In this document: one piece after another, positions 6,991 to 15,038 of the stretch
How the letters are laid out: every line of letters starts with the position of its first letter
Position numbering within the stretch: the first letter of the stretch is position 1
Origin: an uncultured Collinsella sp.
GTDB taxonomy: Bacteria > Actinomycetota > Coriobacteriia > Coriobacteriales > Coriobacteriaceae
DNA: 52,490 nt
Direction: 5' to 3'
Assembly: GCA_902491395.1 (NCBI GenBank)
Contig: CABUHO010000016.1
Location: 1-52,490 of the forward strand
Translations under genes and position numbers: made by a program
The notes under the pieces: model-generated
The model's input: the letters and a program-made list of their open reading frames with translations, nothing else
Database searches by the model: none
What the model was told of the DNA's origin: nothing

Positions 6991-9738
6991 TTACTCGTCT
7001 AGGAGATCCTCTGGTATGTCGTTGCCGTCGCCTAGGTCGACGGGGGCTTCCTCGGTGCTAGTTGCAGCTGCATCCTCCGCACCTTCGCCTTCGGGCTTTT
7101 CTTTGGCGGCTGTCATGCGGGCTACGGCGCATACGCGGTCGTTGTCGTCGACGGTCATCATCTTGACGCCCTGGGTGGCTCGGCCGGTTTGGCTGATCTC
7201 GTCGGTCTTGACGCGAATGACCGTCGCGCCTTCCGTCACGATGAACAGCTCATGCTGCGGGCCCACCGTCTTCATGGCCGCGAGGTTGCCCTTGCGCTCG
7301 GTCATCTGGATGGTGTAGACGCCCTGGCCGCCGCGGTTCTGCTCCGGGTAGTCCGCGACCGGCGTGCGCTTGCCGTAGCCGCGCTCGGTGATGACGAACA
7401 GGTCGCCGTTGCCGTTGGTAACTTCCATACCCAGAACGCTCACGCCGTCCTTCATGCCGATGCCGCGGACACCACTGGTATCGCGGCCGGTGGCGCGCAC
7501 CTGGTCCTCGGGGAACATGATCGCCTTGCCGGCGGTGGTGGCCATGATGATCTTGTCGCCCTCGCGCACGCGACGCACGGCGAGCAGCGCGTCGTCGTCC
7601 CTCAGGTTGATGGCGATCAGACCGTCGCGGCGGCTACGGTCGTAGGCGCTCATCACGGTCTTCTTGACCATGCCGCTCTTGGTGGCAAACATCAGGTACT
7701 CATCGGCGGGGAACTCGCGGCAGCTGATGACACTCGCGATCTTCTCGCCTTCCTCGAAGGGCAGCAGGTTGACGATCGCGGTGCCGCGTGCCTGGCGCGT
7801 GCCCACCGGCAGCTCGTGCACCTTCAGGCGATAGACCTTGCCCTTGCTCGAGAAGAACAGCACGTACTCGTGCGTGGACGCGATGAACATCTCGTCGATG
7901 ACATCGTCCTCTTTGAGGTTGACACCCGACACACCCTTGCCGCCGCGCTTCTGGGCGCGATAGGCGGCGACCGGGATGCGCTTAACGTAGCCGGTGTGGG
8001 TGATGGTCACGACCATGTCCTCGTCGGCGATGAGGTCCTCCACATCCAGGTCCTTCTCGACCTGGCTGATCTCGGTGCGTCGCTTGTCGCCAAACTTCTT
8101 GGAGATCTCGCGCATCTCTTCCTTGATGACGCCCAGGATCTTCTCCTCGTGCGCCAGCAGGTCCTCGTAGTAGGCGATGGCGCGGCGCAGGCCGTCCAGC
8201 TCTTCCTGAATCTTGTCGCGCTCCAGGCCGGTCAGGCGGCGCAGCTTCATCTCGAGGATGGCCGTGGTCTGCTCGGGCGTAAAGCCAAAGCGTTCAATCA
8301 GGCGGCTGCTGGCCTCGGAGTCGGTCTGCGAGGAGCGGATGATGCTGATGACCTCGTCGATATGGTCGAGGGCCATCAGGTAGCCCTCGAGGATGTGAGC
8401 GCGGGCCTGGGCCTTCTTAAGGTCGAAGCGGGTGCGGCGGGTGACGACGTCGACCTGATGGTCGATGTAGTGCTGCAGCATCTCGCGCAGGCTCAGGCAT
8501 TTGGGCACGCCGTTGACGAGCGCCAGGTTGTTGGCGCCAAAGGTCGTCTGCAGCGAGGTGTACTTGTACAGGTTGTTGAGCACGACCTGCGGAATGACGC
8601 CCTTCTTGAGCTCGATGACCAGGCGGATGCCCTTCTGGTTGGACTCGTCGCGCATGTCCGAGATGCCCTCGATGCGCTTGTCGTTGACGAGCTGGGCAAT
8701 CTTCTCCTGCAGGGTGCCCTTGTTGACCATGTAGGGAATCTCGGTAAAGACCAGGCGGCTGCGGCCGGTCTTGGTGGACTCCACATGAGCCTTGGCGCGC
8801 ACGGTGATGGAGCCGCGGCCGGTCTCGTAGCTCTGCTTAATGCCGGCGCTGCCCATGATGATGGCACCGGTGGGGAAGTCCGGACCGGGCATGATCTGCA
8901 TGAGCTCGTCAACGGTGGCGTCGGGATTGTCAATCAAGTAGCAGGTGGCCTCGATCGCCTCGGTGAGGTTGTGCGGGGCGATGTTGGTGGCCATGCCGAC
9001 GGCGATGCCCTGACTGCCGTTGACCAGCAGGTTGGGGAAGCGCGCGGGTAGCGCCTGGGGCTCGGCGAGCGACTCGTCGTAGTTGGGCTGCCAGTCGACA
9101 GTATCCTTCTGCAGGTCGCGCAGGAGCTCCATGGCGGGCTTTGCCAGGCGGCTCTCGGTATAACGCATAGCCGCCGCGCCGTCGCCATCGATGTTACCGA
9201 AGTTTCCGTGGCCGTCGATGAGCGGCGTGCGCATGGAGAACCACTGTGCCAGGCGGACCATGGCCTCGTAGACCGCGGAGTCACCGTGCGGATGGTACTT
9301 ACCGATAACTTCGCCGACCGTCCAGGCCGACTTCTTGTGCGGGCGGTTGGGGTAGATGCCGCTCTCGTTCATGGCGTACAGGATGCGGCGGTGCACCGGC
9401 TTTAAGCCATCGCGCACGTCCGGCAGGGCGCGCGCCGTAATGACCGACATCGAGTACTCGATGAACGACTGCTTCATCTCGCGGCCGAACTCCGAAATCT
9501 GGAGCTGGCCGCCGTTGATATCCTCGCCTGCGGAGGCGCCGCGATCGACTTCGCCAAAGCTCTCCTCGAGCTCGCCGTCGTCATCCTCTTCCTCGTCCTC
9601 GTCGGCATCGGGGTTGTAGGCATCGGGGTCGCCGTCCTCGCCCTGCTCAGCGCGGGCGAGCAGGCGCTTCAGATCATCGGGCATACCGGCGTCGCTGGCC
9701 TCGTCCATACCCTCGTTATTGTTGATATCGTCTGCCAC
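6991..9738 (-). CDS. gyrA: DNA gyrase subunit A
   Basis: 915 residues. The breakage-reunion domain has the quinolone-resistance region YHPHGDSAVYEAM (about residue 150) and the catalytic Tyr in AAMRYTESRLAK (about 192). The beta-pinwheel C-terminal domain starts with GyrA box QKRGGKG (about 597), a variant of QRRGGKG. An unusual acidic extension of about 75 residues, rich in Asp and Glu, precedes the conserved SFIEYSMSVI start. The tail is also acidic. Ser and Glu occupy the two usual resistance positions (HGDSAVYE). AGGAGG precedes ATG. It lies 155 bp downstream of gyrB with a hairpin element between, so gyrB read-through may be modulated. Confidence 0.98.
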   Translation of the reverse strand: MADDINNNEGMDEASDAGMPDDLKRLLARAEQGEDGDPDAYNPDADEDEEEDDDGELEESFGEVDRGASAGEDINGGQLQISEFGREMKQSFIEYSMSVITARALPDVRDGLKPVHRRILYAMNESGIYPNRPHKKSAWTVGEVIGKYHPHGDSAVYEAMVRLAQWFSMRTPLIDGHGNFGNIDGDGAAAMRYTESRLAKPAMELLRDLQKDTVDWQPNYDESLAEPQALPARFPNLLVNGSQGIAVGMATNIAPHNLTEAIEATCYLIDNPDATVDELMQIMPGPDFPTGAIIMGSAGIKQSYETGRGSITVRAKAHVESTKTGRSRLVFTEIPYMVNKGTLQEKIAQLVNDKRIEGISDMRDESNQKGIRLVIELKKGVIPQVVLNNLYKYTSLQTTFGANNLALVNGVPKCLSLREMLQHYIDHQVDVVTRRTRFDLKKAQARAHILEGYLMALDHIDEVISIIRSSQTDSEASSRLIERFGFTPEQTTAILEMKLRRLTGLERDKIQEELDGLRRAIAYYEDLLAHEEKILGVIKEEMREISKKFGDKRRTEISQVEKDLDVEDLIADEDMVVTITHTGYVKRIPVAAYRAQKRGGKGVSGVNLKEDDVIDEMFIASTHEYVLFFSSKGKVYRLKVHELPVGTRQARGTAIVNLLPFEEGEKIASVISCREFPADEYLMFATKSGMVKKTVMSAYDRSRRDGLIAINLRDDDALLAVRRVREGDKIIMATTAGKAIMFPEDQVRATGRDTSGVRGIGMKDGVSVLGMEVTNGNGDLFVITERGYGKRTPVADYPEQNRGGQGVYTIQMTERKGNLAAMKTVGPQHELFIVTEGATVIRVKTDEISQTGRATQGVKMMTVDDNDRVCAVARMTAAKEKPEGEGAEDAAATSTEEAPVDLGDGNDIPEDLLDE

Positions 9739-9787
9739 GTTACCTCCTCATGGTTTGCGTGGTCCATTAGTTCCCTACCACGGAGAC

Positions 9788-9886
9788 GGCTTTTCCAGGT
9801 GCCGCAGATTCGCCCGAAAGAGGAGGGAAGCGTACTTGGGTACGCGACCGACGATTGAGGGCGAAGGTGCGGTGGCTGGGAAAGCC
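9788..9886. repeat. Structured inverted-repeat element between gyrB and gyrA
   Basis: Arms of 28 nt, 9788-9815 (GGCTTTTCCAG...ATTCGCCC) and 9859-9886 (GGGCGAA...CTGGGAAAGCC), pair with several mismatches. The apex carries a perfect GCGTAC-TTGG-GTACGC hairpin (9830-9845) and a purine-rich GAAAGAGGAGGGAA. It has no T-tract, so simple termination is unlikely. It fills most of the gyrB-gyrA gap. Confidence 0.6.
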
Positions 9887-9893
9887 GCGGGGA

Positions 9894-11924
9894 TTAGGCG
9901 TCCAAGAAGCGTGCGTCATGCGCGTGTTTTTCAATATATTCGCGGCGATAGCCGACCTCGGAGCCCATCAGCTCGCGCACGGCGCGGTCCGCCACCACGG
10001 CGTCCTCGATCGACACGCGCTGCAGGATGCGGGTCTTGGGGTCCATCGTCGTCGAGGCAAGCTGCTTGGGGTCCATCTCGCCCAGACCCTTGTAGCGCTG
10101 GACGGTATAGCCCTTGCGCTTCTTGGTGATCTTGCCGTCCTTGGCCTTGCCGTCCTCGTCGTTGTCGTCGGGATTCAGACCCAGGCTCTGGATGGTGTCA
10201 CGCAGAATCTCGTCTTCGGGCTGGCGGCCGTTGGGATACACGTAGTGGATCTTGTTGCGCACCTTAATGCCAAAGATGGGCGGGCAGGCAACATAGACGT
10301 AGCCGGCATCGATCAGCGGACGCATGTACTTGTAGAAGAACGTCAGCAGCAGGATGCGGATGTGCGCACCGTCGACGTCTGCATCGGTCATGATGATGAT
10401 CTTGTGGTAGCGCGCCTTGGTGATATCGAAGTCGCCGCCGTCGCCGGCACTCGTCGTGACGCCGCAGCCGATCGCGGTAATCAGCGACTGGATGGTGTCA
10501 CTCGAGAACGCGCGATGGTCACCAACGCGTTCGACGTTCAGAATCTTGCCGCGCAGGGGCAGAATCGCCTGAATGTCTCGGCGACGGCCGTCCTTGGCCG
10601 AACCGCCTGCCGAGTCGCCCTCTACGATGAAGAGCTCGGTCAGCTCGGCATCGCGCACCGAGCAGTCAGCGAGCTTACCGGGCAGGGACGCCGTCTCGAG
10701 CAGGCTCTTGCGGCGGGTCGCCTCGCGCGCCTTGCGGGCGGCATTGCGCGCCTTGCAGGCCTGTTGCGCCTTCTTGACGATCTCGCGGGCGGGCTTGGGA
10801 TGCTCCTCCAAGTAATCGGCAAGGCCGTCGGTCACGATCTTGAGCGTCAGCGCGCGCATATAGGAGCTGCCGAGCTTGGCCTTGGTCTGGCCCTCAAACT
10901 GCGGATCGGGCAGTTTGACCGAGATAACGGCCGAAAGGCCCTCGCGCACATCGTCGCCGGTCAGGTTGGCGTCTTTTTCCTTGAGCAGGTTCTGCTTGCG
11001 CGCGTAGTCGTTGATCACGCGGGTGAGCGCGGTGCGGAAGCCCTCAAGGTGCATGCCACCCTCGGGAGTGTAGATGTCGTTGGCAAACGACATGACGTTC
11101 TCGCCGTAGCCGCTATTCCACTGCAGGGAAACCTCAACCTCGCCCATCTTGGCCACGGGCGCGTCCGGGTCCGATTTGCCCTCGATGTAGATGGGCTCCT
11201 TAAAGGCCTCAGGGACGTCCTTGCCCTCGTTGAGGAACTTGACGAAGTCGATGATGCCGCCCTCGTAGCAAAACTCCTCCACGTGGGGAGTCGCCTCGCG
11301 CTCGTCGGTCAGCACGATCTTGAGGTTCTTATTGAGGAACGCCGTCTCCTGCAGACGGTTGTGCAGCGTATCGAAATCGTAGATGCAGGTCTCGAAGATC
11401 TCGTCGTCGGGCCAGAAAGAAACGGTGGTACCCGTCGTCTCCGAAGTGCCCACGACCTCCATCTTCTTGACAGTCTTGCCGCGCGAGAACTCCATCTCGT
11501 AGATGTTGCCGTCGCGGCACACCTGAACGACCACACGCTTGGACAGCGCGTTGACGACGGAGATACCCACGCCGTGCAGGCCGCCCGAGACCTTGTAGGC
11601 CGAGTTATCGAACTTACCGCCGGCGTGCAGAATCGTCATAACGACTTCGAGCGTCGGGATTTTTTTGATAGGATGCTCGTCGACGGGGATGCCGCGCCCG
11701 TTGTCGACGACCGTGATGGAGTTGTCGGCGTGGACCGTCACCTGAATCTCGGTGCAGAAACCGGCCATGGCCTCGTCGACGGAGTTATCAACGATCTCCC
11801 ACACCAGGTGATGCAGACCGCTGGCGCTCGTCGAGCCAATGTACATGCCCGGGCGCTTACGAACGGCCTCGAGACCTTCGAGGATCTTAATCTCGCCGCC
11901 ATCGTAATCGTTTTCGTTTGCCAC
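9894..11924 (-). CDS. gyrB: DNA gyrase subunit B
   Basis: 676 residues from the chosen GTG. The N-terminal GHKL ATPase has the Asn-Asp box EIVDNSVDEA and the glycine motif VSGGLHGVGISVVNALS. TOPRIM is seen as LFIVEGDSAGGSAKDGRRR and IMTDADVDGAHIR, with the PLRGKILNVE signature between them. The C-terminus has RYKGLGEMD. The frame extends 6 codons to a TTG, but GAAGGAGG stands directly before the GTG at 11924, which is preferred. gyrB and gyrA together supercoil DNA ahead of forks. It follows the terminator that closes the dnaA-dciA group, so it probably has its own promoter. Confidence 0.98.
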   Translation of the reverse strand: MANENDYDGGEIKILEGLEAVRKRPGMYIGSTSASGLHHLVWEIVDNSVDEAMAGFCTEIQVTVHADNSITVVDNGRGIPVDEHPIKKIPTLEVVMTILHAGGKFDNSAYKVSGGLHGVGISVVNALSKRVVVQVCRDGNIYEMEFSRGKTVKKMEVVGTSETTGTTVSFWPDDEIFETCIYDFDTLHNRLQETAFLNKNLKIVLTDEREATPHVEEFCYEGGIIDFVKFLNEGKDVPEAFKEPIYIEGKSDPDAPVAKMGEVEVSLQWNSGYGENVMSFANDIYTPEGGMHLEGFRTALTRVINDYARKQNLLKEKDANLTGDDVREGLSAVISVKLPDPQFEGQTKAKLGSSYMRALTLKIVTDGLADYLEEHPKPAREIVKKAQQACKARNAARKAREATRRKSLLETASLPGKLADCSVRDAELTELFIVEGDSAGGSAKDGRRRDIQAILPLRGKILNVERVGDHRAFSSDTIQSLITAIGCGVTTSAGDGGDFDITKARYHKIIIMTDADVDGAHIRILLLTFFYKYMRPLIDAGYVYVACPPIFGIKVRNKIHYVYPNGRQPEDEILRDTIQSLGLNPDDNDEDGKAKDGKITKKRKGYTVQRYKGLGEMDPKQLASTTMDPKTRILQRVSIEDAVVADRAVRELMGSEVGYRREYIEKHAHDARFLDA

Positions 11925-11973
11925 ACGTCCTCCTTCAGTCAAGAAAATGTGTACAGCCTTACTAGTTTATCGT

Positions 11974-12003
11974 AAAAAAATACCCTCGGGAACGAGGGTA
12001 TTT
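11974..12003 (-). terminator. Terminator after the dnaN-recF-dciA group
   Basis: On the minus strand AAATACCCTC and GAGGGTATTT form a perfect 10-bp stem with a short loop, followed by seven T in total. Confidence 0.85.
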
Positions 12004-12029
12004 GGCTCTACAAGGCCACCAGATGCGAT

Positions 12030-12593
12030 TTAAGGCTCTTTTTTGCTTTGCACGCCCTTGGCCCACTCGGCACTGGCTCTCATGGCATTCTCGAGGGCCT
12101 CGCGCAGTTTTTGGTCTTCGATGGGCGCCACTTGGCGCTCGATCTCGGTACGCTCGGCCTCACTTAGGTCGGCGTGCGGGGCCGGCGGTCGCTCGGTCGT
12201 CGCCGGGCGCAGGCGCTCCTTGGCGGCGGGCGGCGTGTGACCGGGCGCGGTGGTTTTGAACACCAGGCCGTCCACATGCGCACCGGCGCGCTCCATGCGC
12301 GCGCGGATGATCTCGCGCAACAGCGTCATTTCCTGCGTCCACGAGGGCGAGTCGAGGTACACCAGCAGCTCATTGGACTCGGGCAGGTAGCGCAGTCCCG
12401 TCACATGCCGTCCCTCGCGCGTGCCCGAGCACACCGCGTTCCATGCGCGATAGACCGCGCGCGACTCCTCGGCGGCCTCCATCTGCGCACGGCGCTCGGG
12501 GGTCGCGGACGCCAGGATGCGCTGGCGCTCTGCGTTCAAAAACCCGCTGAAAGCGACCGTTTCGCTCTCGCGCTCGCAATCAGCACGTCTCAC
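12030..12593 (-). CDS. DUF721 / DciA-like protein
   Basis: 187 residues. The central part fits the DUF721 fold: a W-N helix (VYRAWNAVCSGT), then LRYLPESNELLVYLDSPSWTQEMTLLREIIRARM, and the VDGLVFKT strand. DciA proteins of this family help load the replicative helicase DnaB in bacteria lacking DnaC/DnaI (family knowledge). The tail of about 80 residues is charged and probably disordered. Start GTG 12593 overlaps the end of recF by 14 bp with AGGTGGTG upstream, implying coupling. The recF-DUF721-gyrB order is typical of actinobacteria. Confidence 0.85.
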   Translation of the reverse strand: MRRADCERESETVAFSGFLNAERQRILASATPERRAQMEAAEESRAVYRAWNAVCSGTREGRHVTGLRYLPESNELLVYLDSPSWTQEMTLLREIIRARMERAGAHVDGLVFKTTAPGHTPPAAKERLRPATTERPPAPHADLSEAERTEIERQVAPIEDQKLREALENAMRASAEWAKGVQSKKEP

Positions 12594-13686
12594 CCATGCT
12601 CACCACCTTGGCTCGATCAAGCAGGTCATCGGTAAAGTACCCCAGGTTGGTCGTAGTTATGACCGTTTGGATATCATCGCCGATCAGCCGCAGGAAAGCG
12701 CCGCGACGCTCGCCGTCGAGCTCGCTCATCACGTCGTCCAGAAGCAGCAGCGGGGCGGTGCCCAGGACATCGCGAGCCACGGCGACCTCGGCCACCTTCC
12801 AGGACAGCACCAGCGTGCGCTGCTGTCCTTGGCTGGCAAATGAACGGGCGGAGCGACCCGCCACGGTGAACTCAATCTCGTCGCGATGCGGTCCCACCAA
12901 CGTCACGCCGCGGCGAATTTCCTCGTCGGCATGCTCGTCAAGGGCAGCCAGCATGCGCTCGTACGCCCAGCCCTTCAGCTCTTCGCGATCCTCGACCTGG
13001 GGCAAATCCCCCAGCGTGGACGCATAGGTCACGTTGGCGGCCTCACCTGACGCCACTTGCCCGTAGGCAGTGTGCACATGGCCCGCCAGCCGGTCGAGCA
13101 GGGCCAACCGGTGCACGAGCAGGGCCGAGCCCGCGCGGGCAATCGAATCGTTCCACGCGCCGAGCATCTCGCGGCAGCACCAGGCCTCCTTGAGCAAGGC
13201 GTTACGCTGGGTCACGCAGCGCCCATAGGTGCTCGCAAGATCGGCATAGCGTGCGCTCAGCTGCATGCCAAAGTCATCGAGGGCGGCGCGGCGCACACTG
13301 GCGCCTCGCTTAACCATGTCCAGATGGTCGGGGCAAAACAGCACACTCGGCAGAACCCCGCGCACACCAGCGGCAGAGCATCTCTTGCCGTTGCGGCTAA
13401 ACGAGCGCTTACCGTCCTCCGCGCTCAATCCCATATCAAGCACGCGGCCGTCGCCCTCGAGCCTCAGCTCGATCTTGCACGAGCCCACGCCGTCATGGAC
13501 GAGCTCCGCTGCGGTCGGATGCCTAAACGAGGCGCCGCTCGTCAGCAGCTGCAGCGCCTCTATGAGATTGGTCTTTCCCGCCGCATTGGGTCCCGTAAGT
13601 ATCGTCACGCCCTCGTCCAGGGCAAGGCGATAGCTATCGAAGCTGCGGTAGTGTGCGACGGAAAGATCGCGAGCGAACATGGCCAT
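12580..13686 (-). CDS. recF: DNA replication and repair protein RecF
   Basis: 368 residues. SMC-like ABC ATPase with Walker A TGPNAAGKTN (about 32-41), ABC signature region FASQGQQRTLVLSWK and Walker B LLLLDDVMSELDG (about 313). It binds single/double-strand DNA junctions and works with RecO and RecR in gap repair. It begins 10 bp after dnaN. The Shine-Dalgarno is weak, and Met3 is an alternative start. The 3' end overlaps the DUF721 gene by 14 bp. Confidence 0.97.
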   Translation of the reverse strand: MAMFARDLSVAHYRSFDSYRLALDEGVTILTGPNAAGKTNLIEALQLLTSGASFRHPTAAELVHDGVGSCKIELRLEGDGRVLDMGLSAEDGKRSFSRNGKRCSAAGVRGVLPSVLFCPDHLDMVKRGASVRRAALDDFGMQLSARYADLASTYGRCVTQRNALLKEAWCCREMLGAWNDSIARAGSALLVHRLALLDRLAGHVHTAYGQVASGEAANVTYASTLGDLPQVEDREELKGWAYERMLAALDEHADEEIRRGVTLVGPHRDEIEFTVAGRSARSFASQGQQRTLVLSWKVAEVAVARDVLGTAPLLLLDDVMSELDGERRGAFLRLIGDDIQTVITTTNLGYFTDDLLDRAKVVSMGETC

Positions 13687-13696
13687 GGAGCGACCG

Positions 13697-14800
13697 CTAG
13701 ATGCGAACTGGCATGACCAGGTACAGGTAGTTGATCTTGTCGTAGGACTTGAAGATGCCCGCCTGCGAGTAGCTCTTGAGCTCCAGCGTGATCTCCTTCT
13801 CCTTGGACAGGGCGTTTAGGCAGCCAAAGATGTAGTGGTAGTTGAAGGCGATGGTGCCCGACTCGCCCTCGGCCTCGACATCGATCGTCTCCTGCGCCAG
13901 ATCCTGGTCATTGGAGATGGAGGACAGGCCCATCTGGCCGTTCTCGACGTCGATCTCGAACTTGACGGCGGGGTTGGCACTCGCGATAACCGCCACACGC
14001 TTGAGGGCGGCGTTGAAGGCAGCCACGTCGATCTTGACGCTCGTCACGCACGAATCGGGGATGAGCTGCTTGTAGTTGGGATACACGCCCTCGATACGGC
14101 GCGAGACGTAGGTGGTGTTGCCGGCCTCGAAGACGACCTGAGTGTCGGTGGCACCGATCATGATGGTGGCCTGGCTGGCCATAATGCTCAGAGCGTCGTT
14201 AAAGGCGTCGGCGGGAACGTTGAGCTCAAAAGAGCCCTCGAGGGTCGAGGTCTCGACCTGTGTATCGCATACGGCCAGACGGAAGGAGTCGGTCGCCACC
14301 AGGCGCACGGTGTTGTTCTCGACCTTCATGTGCACGCCGCCCAGAATGGGGCGGGCCTTGTCGGTCGAGGTGACGCGCCACACGCGGCCGACCATTTCGG
14401 ACAAGACATCGGTCGGAAGCTCAACGGCGCTCTCGATGGCATAGGCCGGAAACTCGGGGAAGTCGTTGGCGTCGAGCGTGTTCAGGCGAAAAGAGCTCTT
14501 CTCGCAGCCAATCAATACCTGACGCTCGGACAACTCAAAGGTGACCGGGGCATCGGGAAGGGTCTTGGTGATGTTGGAGAGCATCTTGCAGGGAATTACC
14601 ATCTCGCCCTCTTCTTCGACATGTGCCGCGATGCGATGACGAATCGAGATGGTGTAGTTAGAGGTCTGGAATTCCAAGATGCCGTCTTGCGCCTTGACGA
14701 GTACGCCCGAAAGGATGGGAAGGGTGGATGCCGAAGCGACTCCCTTCATAACGACGCCGATAGCTTGTGTAAGCGAGCTCTGGCTGACGGTGAACTTCAT
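13697..14800 (-). CDS. dnaN: DNA polymerase III beta subunit (sliding clamp)
   Basis: 367 residues, with three clamp subdomains of about 120 residues each. Recognisable features are MKFTVSQSSLTQAI at the start, LVATDSFRLAV in the middle and the characteristic C-terminal YLYLVMPVRI, which forms part of the peptide-binding pocket. It encircles DNA as a homodimer and tethers polymerase and repair enzymes. AAAGG precedes ATG. It lies downstream of dnaA across a 238-bp AT-rich gap. Confidence 0.98.
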   Translation of the reverse strand: MKFTVSQSSLTQAIGVVMKGVASASTLPILSGVLVKAQDGILEFQTSNYTISIRHRIAAHVEEEGEMVIPCKMLSNITKTLPDAPVTFELSERQVLIGCEKSSFRLNTLDANDFPEFPAYAIESAVELPTDVLSEMVGRVWRVTSTDKARPILGGVHMKVENNTVRLVATDSFRLAVCDTQVETSTLEGSFELNVPADAFNDALSIMASQATIMIGATDTQVVFEAGNTTYVSRRIEGVYPNYKQLIPDSCVTSVKIDVAAFNAALKRVAVIASANPAVKFEIDVENGQMGLSSISNDQDLAQETIDVEAEGESGTIAFNYHYIFGCLNALSKEKEITLELKSYSQAGIFKSYDKINYLYLVMPVRI

Positions 14801-15038
14801 CTTTTAATACCTTTCTATAGATATAAATATCTTAATAATAGTAATAGCACTGACGAAACTGTTGATTACTCCCAAAGACGCAGGTCAGACCCAGAAAGAG
14901 AATCGACAGCAACCTGTGTGCAACAGGGGTGGTTTTCCACGTTCAAAACCTGCGCAAAACTTTTCATCACCGCGGGTTGGGTTTTAGACACCTTATGCCC
15001 GTGGTTTCGACAAGTTTTCAACAGGTGTCTCTATTTCC
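14801..15038. other. dnaA-dnaN intergenic region: AT-rich stretch with a DnaA-box-like repeat (candidate oriC part)
   Basis: Positions 14812-14850 are strongly AT-rich (ATAGATATAAATATC, TTAATAATAGTAATAG), a possible unwinding element. GTTTTCAACAGG at 15014-15025 is the exact reverse complement of two copies at 18214 and 18267. TTTTCCACG (about 14934) and TTTCGACAA (about 15006) are further DnaA-box-like 9-mers. No perfect TTATCCACA box is seen. Confidence 0.5.

Noticed and set aside
7189..9051. Long plus-strand frame opposite gyrA
   Set aside because: Antisense shadow of a high-GC gene. The same applies to 9855-11975 opposite gyrB and 13835-15055 opposite dnaN.
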